Below, piece after piece: positions 12,101 to 21,845 of a stretch of 64,000 bases of DNA (position 1 is the stretch's first letter; each line of letters starts with the position of its first letter). The stretch lies in contig CM065187.1 of assembly GCA_033026295.1 (NCBI GenBank), positions 5,732,888 through 5,796,887 of the forward strand, read 5' to 3'. The DNA comes from Channa striata. Taxonomy: Eukaryota; Chordata; Actinopteri; Anabantiformes; Channidae. The position numbers were made by a program, and so were the translations under genes. The notes under the pieces were generated by a model. It was not told where the DNA came from. It did not search any database and worked only from the letters and a program-made list of their open reading frames with translations.

Positions 12101-13637
12101 TGATAGAGACGGTGTCCATTTCCCTGGTCTCGGTTTTTTTTCTCTTTTCCCTCGTCACTGTCATGTGCTACAGAAACTGGGGATGGTAAGCAACAAGACG
12201 TTTGTTTGTTCTTACGCATCAATTTTGGGACAGTTCTGTCTTTATTTACATGTATTCTCACCTCCCACAGTATCAAACGGAAAGTCTATCCTCCAATTCC
12301 AAAGCCGGTGCTGACGGACAAGTGGTTGACACCACAAGTAGGTTTTTTGTTGTTTACAGGAGTAGCAGCTGTCTGCACATATGTCTTTTGTGGCTCTGTA
12401 GGGGCTTTATGAACTCAACAAAAATCATTTGTTGTGACATGTTAATGTCTTCAGTCTTACCTCTGGTTGGGTTTGAACGTTTCGACAGAAGGTCAGCTCT
12501 TGCATTGTCTTCTGTAGCTTGTCTTTTGTCCAGGAAGTGGCACTTGAACATGCTGCAAAGTCCAGCACTGATGTTCTGTATGACTGTGAGACAGGAAAAG
12601 GAATAGGATGCAGTATTACATTAGCATTTCAAACCAATGTCGCTCATCACACTTGGTTTATTGTTATGTCTAATCAATAATATGTCAGTTAAGAAGTTAA
12701 AGATGACGCTACAGGGTTTGACAGCCCTCAGTTTACTCTGTGATGGAAACTATGGCAACAGATGCTCACCAGAAGCTGAACGTTGTCATTTGAAAGACGT
12801 GGGCTTGCAAGTTGTGGGAAATATGTGATTCAAGGTTTGTTAGAGCTTGACCCAGGCAAAAAAACAAATCCTCTTTATTATTGAAGTTATTATATTTTGG
12901 CAGAGGGCCTGGATCAGGGCAGCTTACAGGATGTGTTGACAAATGCTGAGATATACTTAGTAAAAGAGCAGAGTAGGAAGTAATTATGCGATGGATGAAT
13001 GATCATGAAATATATGTATTTTAAAAATGTTCAATTAGAAAGAATTGTAGAAATAGAGATCAAACTTGTTTTCCTACAAATTTTAAAAAAATCTCTAAAT
13101 GTCTGGTCCTTGTGGGTTTTAACCCTTTTTATTGGAGGAACATACAGTAATGTACTTGTGCCTGTTTTCCAGAATGAACCCATTTGTCATTCCTTTTACG
13201 TGGATCCGAATCACAAAAGTGAAGCGGATATCTTGGATGTCCCGGAGCTGCATTTTAAATCAGTATCGCCGGCGACCGGTGGCGACAGCCAGAAAAACAT
13301 GCCTTATATTTGCGAACGCACTCCAAAGGATTACTACAACCGGCCCCTCAAGAAGAACCCCCCACCACCCCTCAGTTTACCCACAGCGAGCATCCCATCT
13401 CAGTCACGGCTGCCACCTTCTACGTTCACAGGCATGTTTCCGAACCTGTCATACAACCTGATCACGCAGACTGGGGACCAGCAGTCCAACTCGGAGCCCC
13501 AGGACGAGGAGGAGACGTCTTTAGAGGGGAGCTGCAGCGGCTACCAGCCTCAGAGTCACAGCGAAAGCCTGAACCAAATAGAAGATATCCCTGACAGCCC
13601 TCTGTCCTGCGTCTCCAGTTACATTTTATTACCATAA
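3198..13637 (+). CDS. lifr: LIFR/OSMR-family type I cytokine receptor (17 coding exons)
   Basis: This is a signal-transducing cell-surface receptor of the gp130/LIFR/OSMR family. Exons: 3198-3267, 5575-5726, 5818-5971, 6098-6358, 6465-6588, 6761-6885, 6978-7123, 7212-7365, 8247-8308, 10094-10316, 10479-10658, 10751-10852, 10930-11097, 11855-11983, 12092-12185, 12271-12337, 13173-13637. All borders are AG/GT and phases agree, giving 891 aa. The start encodes a signal peptide (MLTWLLLASLFC). Next come a half cytokine-binding module with HWNWTSDLPLEC (about 25-125), an Ig-like domain with VYPQDKV (126-213), a second module with CETQDF and WSHWS at 381-385, and three FNIII domains to 683. The membrane span is about 691-710. 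Box 1 is VYPPIPKP (720-727, JAK binding). A STAT3-type YQPQ lies at 861-864. Sequence is nearer LIFR, but the single half-module at the N terminus is OSMR-like, so lifr versus osmr naming is uncertain. Human LIFR is about 1,097 aa. Confidence 0.93.
4640..4990. repeat. Interspersed repeat copy A (unidentified family)
   Basis: The interval shares several blocks with 30120-30345 in the same orientation. One is the block around CCCAGTTC(T/C)ATC and GGCCTTTGTT; another is a GTCCAGT(T/C)GA-type motif seen in opposite sense. The family was not recognised. It lies in intron 1 of the receptor gene and ends in a short CA microsatellite (about 4936-4953). Confidence 0.4.
5282..5309. repeat. Short GC-rich inverted repeat in receptor intron 1
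   Basis: GCCCACACACG (5282-5292) and CGTGTGTGGGC (5299-5309) are perfect reverse complements separated by 6 nt. An 11-bp hairpin with a small loop is possible. No function can be assigned. Confidence 0.6.
8920..9738 (-). mobile_element. Tc1-like transposon relic with terminal inverted repeats, intron 9
   Basis: The left end starts TACAGTTGAAACCAGAAGTG and continues with a CACTGTCTGACATTAAATCAG block. The right end carries the reverse complement (CTGATTTAAGTGTCAGACAGTG, then a GTTTCAGCTGTA end). This arrangement, and the ACAGTTGAA(A/G) terminus followed by ACATAC, resemble salmonid-type/Sleeping-Beauty-like Tc1 elements. The 0.8-kb interior is antisense transposase remnant, broken and shorter than the usual roughly 1.6 kb. 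It sits in the long intron between receptor exons 9 and 10 and explains most of that intron's length. Confidence 0.8.
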
Positions 13638-15040
13638 TCGCAGTAGTTGCTGCATGCTCGAGGAGTAAGTCGATGCTTCAGGTGTTGCTTCCCTGCAGAG
13701 AGGCGACTTCATGGTTTGGTTTTTACTAACTACTGATGTACAAAGTACTGTATGTCAACTTTATGAAATTTGTCACAGACACATCTTTAGTTCCTGCACA
13801 TGCATCTCCCCATGAAAACGTGGGATTTTTCAGTGTTTGGTTTTGAATGCATTTGAAACATTCACATGAATTCATAATAATTCACTTTTCACTTTATTGT
13901 CAGTAATCTTTGTCAGGATAATCGTTTAGCAACCAACACCACAAATCAAAGCTTTTGAAACAGCATCTAAAGTGGAATTTCATCATTGCTCAAGTGGATA
14001 AAGTATGAAAAAGCAAACAACAATCAAAGTTTGACCTGAAGTCAAGTCAGCCCTGCTGAGGAGGGAGGGGGTGGTCAGACAGACACCTCAGGATTTCCCT
14101 GGGTAAGACAAGTTACATGTTTCATTCCCAGGATAAGTCCTGGGTATGACACAGACTCTTGGGCTCGGATCCATTTCACTCAGTGCAAAAACATGTAGCT
14201 TAATTTAAAAGCTGAGAATTAGCACAGAATGTAGATTCAAGCTTATAAAAAGCCCCACGTCCCTTTGTAATACTCATGTAGGTTTTTTTTGGACTTGGAA
14301 ATTGCTTTTTTGACACAAATTGAAAGAAAAGGGCCCTTCAGAGTTTCTATGGAATATTGGTCGAGTATTGTGGGGTCAAGTCGAACCACTGGATATCTCT
14401 TAGAGATACTGCACATATGCAAATAGCATAAATACATATGTAAATATATATGACAGACACTTTTCAAGATTGTAATTACTGTTTTTTAGTTTGATTTCAT
14501 TTTTTACAACTGAGTTGGTTGGTTCCTTTTTGTCTGTCAGCATTTTATTGCACTGCTGACTGAGTGTTAATCTGCACACGACAAATAAACCACTCTGAAT
14601 CAAAATCTGAGTACAGTAAATTATTATTAGCAGGTCTTCCTCAAAAACTGAGCCTCTCTGTAAGTCTGTGACTCCTCTGAAGGAGTTACAAACTCCTTTT
14701 TCTTGCACCAAATCCTGTAATTTCATATTAAATCACATCAATATTAGTGATATAGTGTGGAAAATCTCTGCTTCGTTAAATCCAGCGTGTTTCCACTGGT
14801 TTAGAAGCTCTTCAATGTACAGAACCTTGTTCAGATCTGTTCACATGTGACATCAAGAGGTGGATGAAGCTGAACATTGTTCTGATCCATTTGTGAAGTG
14901 AACACTAGAGGGAGCCAGTGCTGAAGTCTTGAGTGAGTCATTTGAAAACCTGACTGTCACCCAGCTTCAAGGTTTCTCTGCTTCCTTGTGTCCATTTTAA
15001 TTGGCAGGATATCAGCATCTCTGTGACAGTAAATGATCTG
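13638..15040 (+). other. 3' UTR/3' flank of the receptor gene
   Basis: No coding exon was recognised after the receptor stop codon at 13635-13637. The first canonical AATAAA on the + strand that I found is at 14584-14589, so the 3' UTR may be about 0.95 kb. Open frames on both strands here are short and without similarity. Confidence 0.45.
14584..14589 (+). terminator. Candidate polyadenylation signal of the receptor gene
   Basis: A canonical AATAAA hexamer lies about 950 nt downstream of the receptor stop codon. No earlier canonical signal was noticed. Usage is inferred, not shown. Confidence 0.35.
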
Positions 15041-15041
15041 C

Positions 15042-15255
15042 ACTTACATTGCACATTTCTACCTGTTGGTACTGAAGGCGCCTTACACTGCTTCTTATTT
15101 ACCCATTCACACACACACACACACACACACAGACACACACACCAGTGGGGGAGCTGCCATGCAGCTGGCCAACACTCACCAGGGGCATGTGCATGGAGGA
15201 GCCGGGGATCAAACCAGCAACTGTAGGATGGGTGGACGACCGCACCACAGTCGGC
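15042..15255 (+). repeat. Common teleost repeat with internal CA array, copy 1
   Basis: The block runs from a GCCTTACACTGC / TTATTTACCCATTCACAC segment through a CA microsatellite (about 15107-15142). It continues with CACTCACCAGGGGCA and a GGGGATCAAACC segment. The same order of motifs recurs at about 40465-40625. It is an interspersed repeat type that is frequent in fish genomes and accounts for the short open frames here. Confidence 0.65.
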
Positions 15256-15775
15256 CCCTGTTGTTTAGGATTTTTCTAAGAAAGTCAGCACCTAATCGAA
15301 CAGAAACATGTTTGTGTATCAAAAATCTAAAAAAATCTCTGCACTCCTGACTTACATACCTTTTAAGGCTTTTTTGTTTCAAGATAAGTTAAGATATGAC
15401 TTTATTTATCTCACAGTGGGAAATTGTGATTCAGCAGCAAAAGGAACAAAGAAAAAGGAACCTGCACAGAACAATGTTTAAACAAGATAAATAAAAACAA
15501 CAGCATTAACTCTGCAAACAAGGTATTGAAAAATTAAGAAAAAAGAATCTTGTGATCTGTATAAGTACATCTGTAACAGTGGAAAAATATAACAGGTGAA
15601 TTTTGCACATCTCCTGGTTAATCGCACCACAATAAAATACACTGAATGAGTTTGTAGGACAGGTCTGATGGTCTTGTTACCGCAGATGTCGACTGCAGCA
15701 AAGAAGGAAAGAAAACGTCCATGTTGTCTTGTTAGATATCGCAAATGCTGCTGGTTCTGTACCGTATAGGTTACT

Positions 15776-16290
15776 GTGGAAAGCATTAAAAAGATTTCAA
15801 AATATGACACATACAGCATTCAAAGGGCTGGTACGTTACTTTCAGCATGGCAGCAGTTGGAGACAAGTGTCATGGCAGGACACACAATCTGTCCATTAGT
15901 GTTTACCATGGCAGTAGGGGTTATTATTAGGGCACCTAAGTGGTTTGTAGGAGGTAAGAGGCTCCAGTTAGGGCGGCTTACCACCAAGAAGGGCGTACGT
16001 GAAGGCCCGGACAACCATGACTTTTACAGACCATTGGACCCAGACAGCAAGTGGAGCACTTCCTTAAATTGGGAAATAATGAAGGTTACACCAGAGAAAT
16101 CCCAAGTATTCCGGCTGTACACGGAGTTCTTTCAAGTACGAGCTTTTGTCTAGAGGAGGAGGCAATTCCAACAATGCTGAAGAAGCTAGAAACGGTTCAG
16201 GTAGAGGAACGATGGAGCCGCAGTAACAAAGGGCAGTAGTTTGGCCCTCTGCCACTTTTGTTGGGGCCCCTGACACTGTACAATGTCACT
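15776..16290 (+). mobile_element. Non-LTR retrotransposon reverse-transcriptase fragment
   Basis: An open stretch (15776-16153) encodes a segment with MAGHTICPLVFTMA followed by IIRAPKWFVGGKRLQ, which resembles the palm/thumb region of a fish LINE reverse transcriptase. A GPLTLYNVTI-like remnant follows near 16270 in another frame. Flanking parts of the polymerase are absent or frameshifted, so this is a dead fragment. The exact LINE clade is uncertain. Confidence 0.55.
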
Positions 16291-16519
16291 ATTTTAGGGC
16301 AGGGACACGCCCTGGCGACATCAAAGAAGTCGACCAACTGCTGCACCCCGTCACTTCCCCTTTTGTGTGGACCAACAACTGGCACTCGAACACACCACAA
16401 AGACTACCGGCAAAGGCCAAGCAGCACATACGCTCTGCACTTGCACGAGAAGACGAGCTTCTCACGAAGTTACACAACTGCAAACAAACCATTTTGTGCA
16501 TTGTTTTGCTGAGCTGAAC

Positions 16520-19200
16520 AGCCAATCAGACTGAAGGGACTGATGCAGGTGAAACTGCTGCCTGTAGGGGAAAATAGGTTGCAAATCCAACTCGGCGGAC
16601 AATCCACCGTCTGCTTGGTGAGCCACAGACATTACAGGTGGACAGGAAGTGGAGCGAATGTCTAACTCTTAGCTCGGAAAGTGACTTGGGCCTCAGCCAT
16701 GGAAAGACCTCCGAGTTTGGAGCTGACTTTAACACAGGAATTAAAACGGGCTAAAGCGAGGATGCAGACGGTGCCGTCAGAGTCCAGGGTCCCAGCAGTG
16801 CGGCGAAAAGCCCCATGACACATTTCAGACGTCCTAAACTAGTTCAGCGTTTTGTCCTTTTCTGAAAACCACCGTTTTAACCACATAGGTGTCTCTAAAG
16901 CACACGAGCATCCATCCCTCCATTTGTTCTCTTTCGTCTCTCTTTTTTCACTCTCGCTCTCTACGTTGGACCTCCCGGAGACCCGTCTCCTTTCTTCAGG
17001 CAGACACTGTCTCTTTCCAGATGTTTCGGACCTGAGTCTTTGTCCTGGAGAACTTCTCCTCTCTCTCTCTGTCTCTCTTGCTGCCCTTTAACATTTCTTC
17101 TTGTCTCTTTCTCACACAAAATTTGAGTTTTGTCTTTACACCTGCTCCCGTTTGTGTAAATCTTATACTTCAGCTTTGTCTTCTCTGTTTTCATAGTGGA
17201 AACGGAAGACGCTGTGGCTCAGGTCTGTGTGGCTGCACCAGTGTCCCTGCTCAATCACACGTCCACAGCCCATAATGATGCAGATCAGTGTTGTAGGACA
17301 CTGGGCTTGAATACTCGTGGACATGATGTGGCTGTTATAAACTGTTGGTCAGATTATAATCACAAAGATTCACTCTAAGGTTCAGTTTTGTCCAAAGTCA
17401 ACAATGAAATTAACACCAGGACATCACAAATAAAGCGTAACAATAACAAATATGACACTGGACTCAAATGAAAATGTGTTTTCTATTTATGTGTTCACAT
17501 ACTTCTTTGATTCCGTTATCTTCTCCAACATGTTTCCTTCCACTAAAGAACAACTCAGTTCATCTCTTTCTGAACACACAATGAATAGATCAGGTGTGTT
17601 TGTGTGTGTGTGTGTGTGTGTGTCTGTGTGTGTGTGCGTGTTGCCTGCACCGCCTACAGTAAGAACTATAATTATTTCACTCTGCCAAAGTAAACACACT
17701 CCTCTGCCATTACACACACACACGAACACACACACACACACACTGGTTATTTGTTGGTTGGTGTTCAGACTGTGAGTATTCCGAGGATCAAAACTGGGAA
17801 TAAGCAGAAACAGATTCAAAACAATCTGAAAAACCAACAAGCTGATTGATTCCTCGCAATGTTTCTGTAAAACGGACAATAACCGTCAATAAACTTTGTG
17901 TGAGTTCACCTAAATTATACGGAACAGCTTTTTCATGGCTGATTTTCATATTTTCAGAGTCATGTTTAAAGTCAAAGCAGTTCTGTGAAATTCCATTGAA
18001 ATAAGGGGAAGATATTCCTGGCAATATGCAGAATTCTTTAAAACATTCATGAAAATTTCATGAACTCAGTCCCCAGAAACTTCTGGCTACCGTCCTGCTT
18101 ATACTGTGGGCTGAGTTACAAAGAACAATTCGGCGTTTGATGATGATGGTCGGGGACAGTGGAAAAAAGACTTTTGTTGCTGCTGAAGGGAGGATGAAGG
18201 ATTTAGCGATTCAACATTTTCTCTGATGAGAGAACGCCATCGCTGTCCTACACCCGTCCCACCTGTTCATACTTCAGTGCACGTCATTAAAGCGGCTCTT
18301 TGCATTGACTAATATGATCCATTCATCCATCCATTCCATCTTTACTCACTGGGCGAGAGGTGGGGTCCACCCTGAAAAGGTCACCAGTCTGTCTCGGGCC
18401 AAACTCACAGACAGACTATAATTCACACCCCAGGGCAAATTAGAATCACCAATTAACATGACACATGCAGGAAACCCACGTAAACACATGCAAACTTCAC
18501 GAAGAAAGGCCACATTCGTTATCACCACCACCATACGATATCAACATACTGTCTGATGGTTTTCATTGGTTTTCAATAAATGTTTCGCCCAGTGACTTAT
18601 TGATGGCATAATGTAGTGTTTGGCAGTTTACCCGTTGATCAAATTATGTTTACAAATCCATCCAAAAGTTGGCATGTTTTTTAATATGTCAGTTCAAAAT
18701 TAATTCTGACCTTGTCCTCTGTGTACAGTATATTTTCCAGATTCTGTTATTACACCTCAGTGATGAAATCCCCAAAATCTTTGCAATGTATGTTATGAAA
18801 TGTTATTGTCAGTTTGGTAAACTTGTCTACACCGTCTGCTAAACCTGAGAGAATATTCGGCTTCAGTCATGTGCTGGTTTCTCCTCAATCATGATGCCAA
18901 CTTGTTATCATTTAAGTTCATTAGTAGTGAAATGTTCAAACCTTTTTTATTGCTTCTGCATTACACAGCTTTTTAAATGAAATAGTTTGCTGGTGTCAAA
19001 TAAAAATCTAATTTTCATCAGTTTTGTACAAAGCTGGACATGGCCGAGCTCCAGCACCTTCCCACAACTAATTTGTTTGCAGTCCCTAATTGTCAGCATG
19101 TAATCAGCATTAAATATATTTGTGTAAGTTAAAAGCAGATGTGACATTTGAAACAGGACAGAGATAAAATGAAATATTTCGTTAGAAATGGTTAAAGGAG
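16520..19200. other. Intergenic stretch with microsatellites, no gene seen
   Basis: No supported exon. It contains a GT array at about 17598-17640 and a CA array at about 17714-17742. Copies of the GT/CA arrays generate long but meaningless frames (for example 17452-17879 on both strands). A common fish repeat at 18320-18530 is listed separately. Confidence 0.5.
18318..18530 (-). repeat. Common teleost interspersed repeat, copy 1
   Basis: Diagnostic blocks in order are CATCCATCCATTC, GGGCGAGAGGTGGGGTCCACCCTG, GGTCACCAGTCTG, CACCAATTAACATGACA and ACATGCAAACTTCAC. This is the highly abundant fish repeat usually found as LINE/SINE-like tails. Related pieces occur at 36135-36250, 50690-50870 and 62365-62470. 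Strand is given by convention only. Confidence 0.75.
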
Positions 19201-19223
19201 CAAACGAACCCAAAATGTGAGAG

Positions 19224-19252
19224 TGAGTCACTTTCTGATAGACGGAGAGGTT

Positions 19253-19303
<51 letters not shown>

Positions 19304-19640
19304 TTCGGTGTGACTCACTCTGTCCGCGCAGCGCTCGGCGGCTCTTCTTCTCTGTGACTCCTCTCCTTCGTCAAACAGTCTCCGTGTCCGTGGCCGTGTG
19401 GATCTGTGATGGTTCACACGTCACTTCACCGGATCATCACATCCAGCGGCGGGAAGTTGCAGTCGCGGCCGGACCGGAGACTTGAGCAGGTTGGGATCGG
19501 ATTTTACCGTGTGATACTCGCAGTCCCCGAGTCATGAGGAGATGAGAAAGCCCGAAAGTGTTGCACTTCACTCGGCGTTTTGGAGCGCGCTCCGTGGCGC
19601 ACGCTGGCGCCGCTCTCAGGGTATTACGGTAACGCAAAGA
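19224..19640 (+). promoter_or_regulatory. Candidate promoter of the Jun-like gene with two AP-1 sites
   Basis: A perfect TGAGTCA (19224-19230) and a perfect TGACTCA (19311-19317) flank a GT/GA microsatellite (19252-19303). The following 300 bp are much richer in CpG than the surroundings. This is what a vertebrate promoter near an AP-1-autoregulated jun gene could look like. It lies about 2.2-2.6 kb upstream of the Jun-like ATG, so use as that gene's promoter requires a long or spliced 5' UTR and is an inference. Confidence 0.4.
19252..19303. repeat. Compound (GT)n(GA)n microsatellite
   Basis: About 25 bp of GT repeats pass directly into about 27 bp of GA repeats. The tract lies exactly between two perfect AP-1 heptamers. 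Confidence 0.95.
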
Positions 19641-21845
19641 TGCTGTTTTGAAGTTTTAAAAAATGAGTCAGGTTTAAAGAATATATGTTTGATATGTGAA
19701 ACCATTGATTGTCAGGCAAATGACAAATTAACAGCTCCAGCATTGTCCTTTAGTTTCACTAAAGAACAAGCTGGACAGATTGGACAGGACAATACGTGGA
19801 CTTGTGTTGGCTGCGTGATCTCACTGCATGTCCTCAGTCAGAAGAAATGCTCACAGGTTTGGAGCCAGTTGGACTTAGTGCTAGTGGTGGAGCAATGTGG
19901 CCTTTACATGAGAAAGTCTGCTGTGTTTCTTCTTGTAGAACCAGCAACCGTCACTAACACAGATTTGTCCTTGTCAGACTTTCCTCCTAATGTGGATAGA
20001 AGCGATGAGCCATTTGTCTCAACCTTTGCTTAAAATCTCAGGGGAGTTTTCCTTCCCCCCCCCTCCAACAAACGCAGCTGCTCTGGTGAATTATGTTGGA
20101 GATGACGATGAACCTGAGCTGAGTCAAATCTTCACACGTCTCATCTAATGGTCACCTTTGGTCCTGGATGACACAGTGTGCGGTCTTTGTTCTGGGATGT
20201 AGCCTCGGCCCATTGAACTCAAAAACGTACCTTTTTTTTTTCCAAGTCACATTACTCACAAGTCCACAATCTGTTCGCTTGCTGTAATTGTTTCCCGTCG
20301 TTCTTTGAGCCTGCAGAGATAAATCCCTGAAAAGCTAATGGAGGACAAATTCTATATTTTAAGCTGAGGTTGCAGCAGTCAGAGATGGGAAGATCAAGTG
20401 GCTTTTCTTTGTGAAATGACATTTTTGTGTTAGTGCCTCTCTGCTGCGGCACAAAGAGGAGCCACTTGTACTGGAGTCACTATAGAAAAGACGTTTCTGT
20501 CTGTGTGGACAATGTGGCATTAAGGTGCATGTTAAAAAGCCGGGACGCTTTATTGTAATGAAATTTCAGAAGCTGCTCTTTTTTTAGAACCATATCCTGC
20601 ACAGAGGAGGCAGCTGCAGTGTCACTTTCAGCTTGTTTGTTGCTGCTGCGCACAGGCAACGTGTTGCTCTATTGTTGCCATCACCTATGATCATAAACAA
20701 TATGATTTGTGACGGGAAAATGGGCAAAAACAGACGCTGACTGACACAGATGACTCCAAATGAAGTCGTCAAGTCGTTTGTAGTCATTCCGCTTTCTCTG
20801 TTTGGTCAATTTTCAACTGTTTGTGGTAACGTTTCATCTCACTTGTGTCTAGTTTTTATCTCTATATGTCAACGATAACTAATACATTCGGTTGTGTCAG
20901 TTTTTTGGTATTTTTCAACTGTTTGTGGAATATTCTGTGGTTATTTTTCTGCCTTTGGGATCATTTGTGGTCATTTAAAGCTGTTTTGAACGATCCCTTT
21001 GCACTTACTTGAGGAATTTGCCTCAAAAGATGCTTTCGTCTATGTTTCCTAAAAACATAAAGATGTAAATACCAGAAAGCAGAAGACAAGACGGTAAAGC
21101 AAGAACACGTGAATTACCGTACACGTCTCGCAGGTCCGGGACTTTTGGAGGGGACTGGATGCCTGATACACATTCCTTCTGCCAGTTCCTCTCGTCTACA
21201 TGTCAACATATGTTTATGCAAATTGTGATTTGTTGCCTTGAATAATAATTTCTGCCAAATGACTGTGATGCAGATGTGGGACGTGGTCAGAGGAACCTCA
21301 TCTGTGATAGTTTGCTGACACTCGAACAATAAAAGAACATTAATAATACATTAGATATGAACCTCAAAGGGGAACATTTCATAATTTGTCCTAGTTAACT
21401 TAGCGATTATCAACTGTTAAAACTTGAAATAAAACAAATAACAAAAAAAGAGAATTGATCTTTAAATCACCTTTCTGAATTAACCAGTAGAATTCAGAGG
21501 AGTCGAACTGAATTCTATTGTCTAATCGAAGATGAAGGCTGGTGTTCAGTCTTGCCACAGACACTAAATAACACACATGGACGAAGCAGCAGGATGTGTC
21601 AGCTCACAGTTTGCACCTCAGTCATCTTTATGTCTTCTTTGTCCTCGTCCACCTCTCACACAAATTTGTTTTTCCTGCAGGAAAATCGTCTTCTTCTTCC
21701 CTTTGTTTTTTTTGTTTTGTTTTTTTTTTGGTCTTCATCCGACTTCATCCTTGAGCTGCCGACGCCAGTGGAACATTTCAATCTCCTCTGATATTCAGGT
21801 TAATCTGATTATGAAGATTCCTTCTCACACGCTTCCTCGTCAGTG
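19641..21845 (+). other. Upstream region or 5' UTR intron of the Jun-like gene
   Basis: No coding exon is supported. The last bases read CTTCCTCGTCAG followed by TG and the start codon, an acceptor-like context preceded by long pyrimidine tracts (21690-21735 and 21820-21843). The whole interval may therefore be an intron in the 5' UTR. The 163-codon open frame at 19542-20033 has no recognisable similarity and is treated as chance. Confidence 0.35.

Noticed and set aside
12999..13172. Upstream extension of the last receptor exon's open frame with its own ATG
   Set aside because: This is intron sequence. The exon begins after CCTGTTTTCCAG at 13173, in phase with exon 16.
17452..17879. Frames on both strands rich in CV or HT dipeptides (also at 15023, 32795, 37145, 48415 and 54152)
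   Set aside because: They are produced by GT/CA microsatellites.
19542..20033. 163-codon + strand frame upstream of the Jun-like gene
   Set aside because: No recognised domain, and its composition changes along the frame. It starts in the CpG-rich promoter-like stretch and runs into AT-rich DNA.
21843..21845. GTG codon in frame upstream of the Jun-like start
   Set aside because: Eukaryotic jun genes start at ATG. MAKMETPFY from 21846 matches the family, and the GTG lies at the possible splice acceptor.
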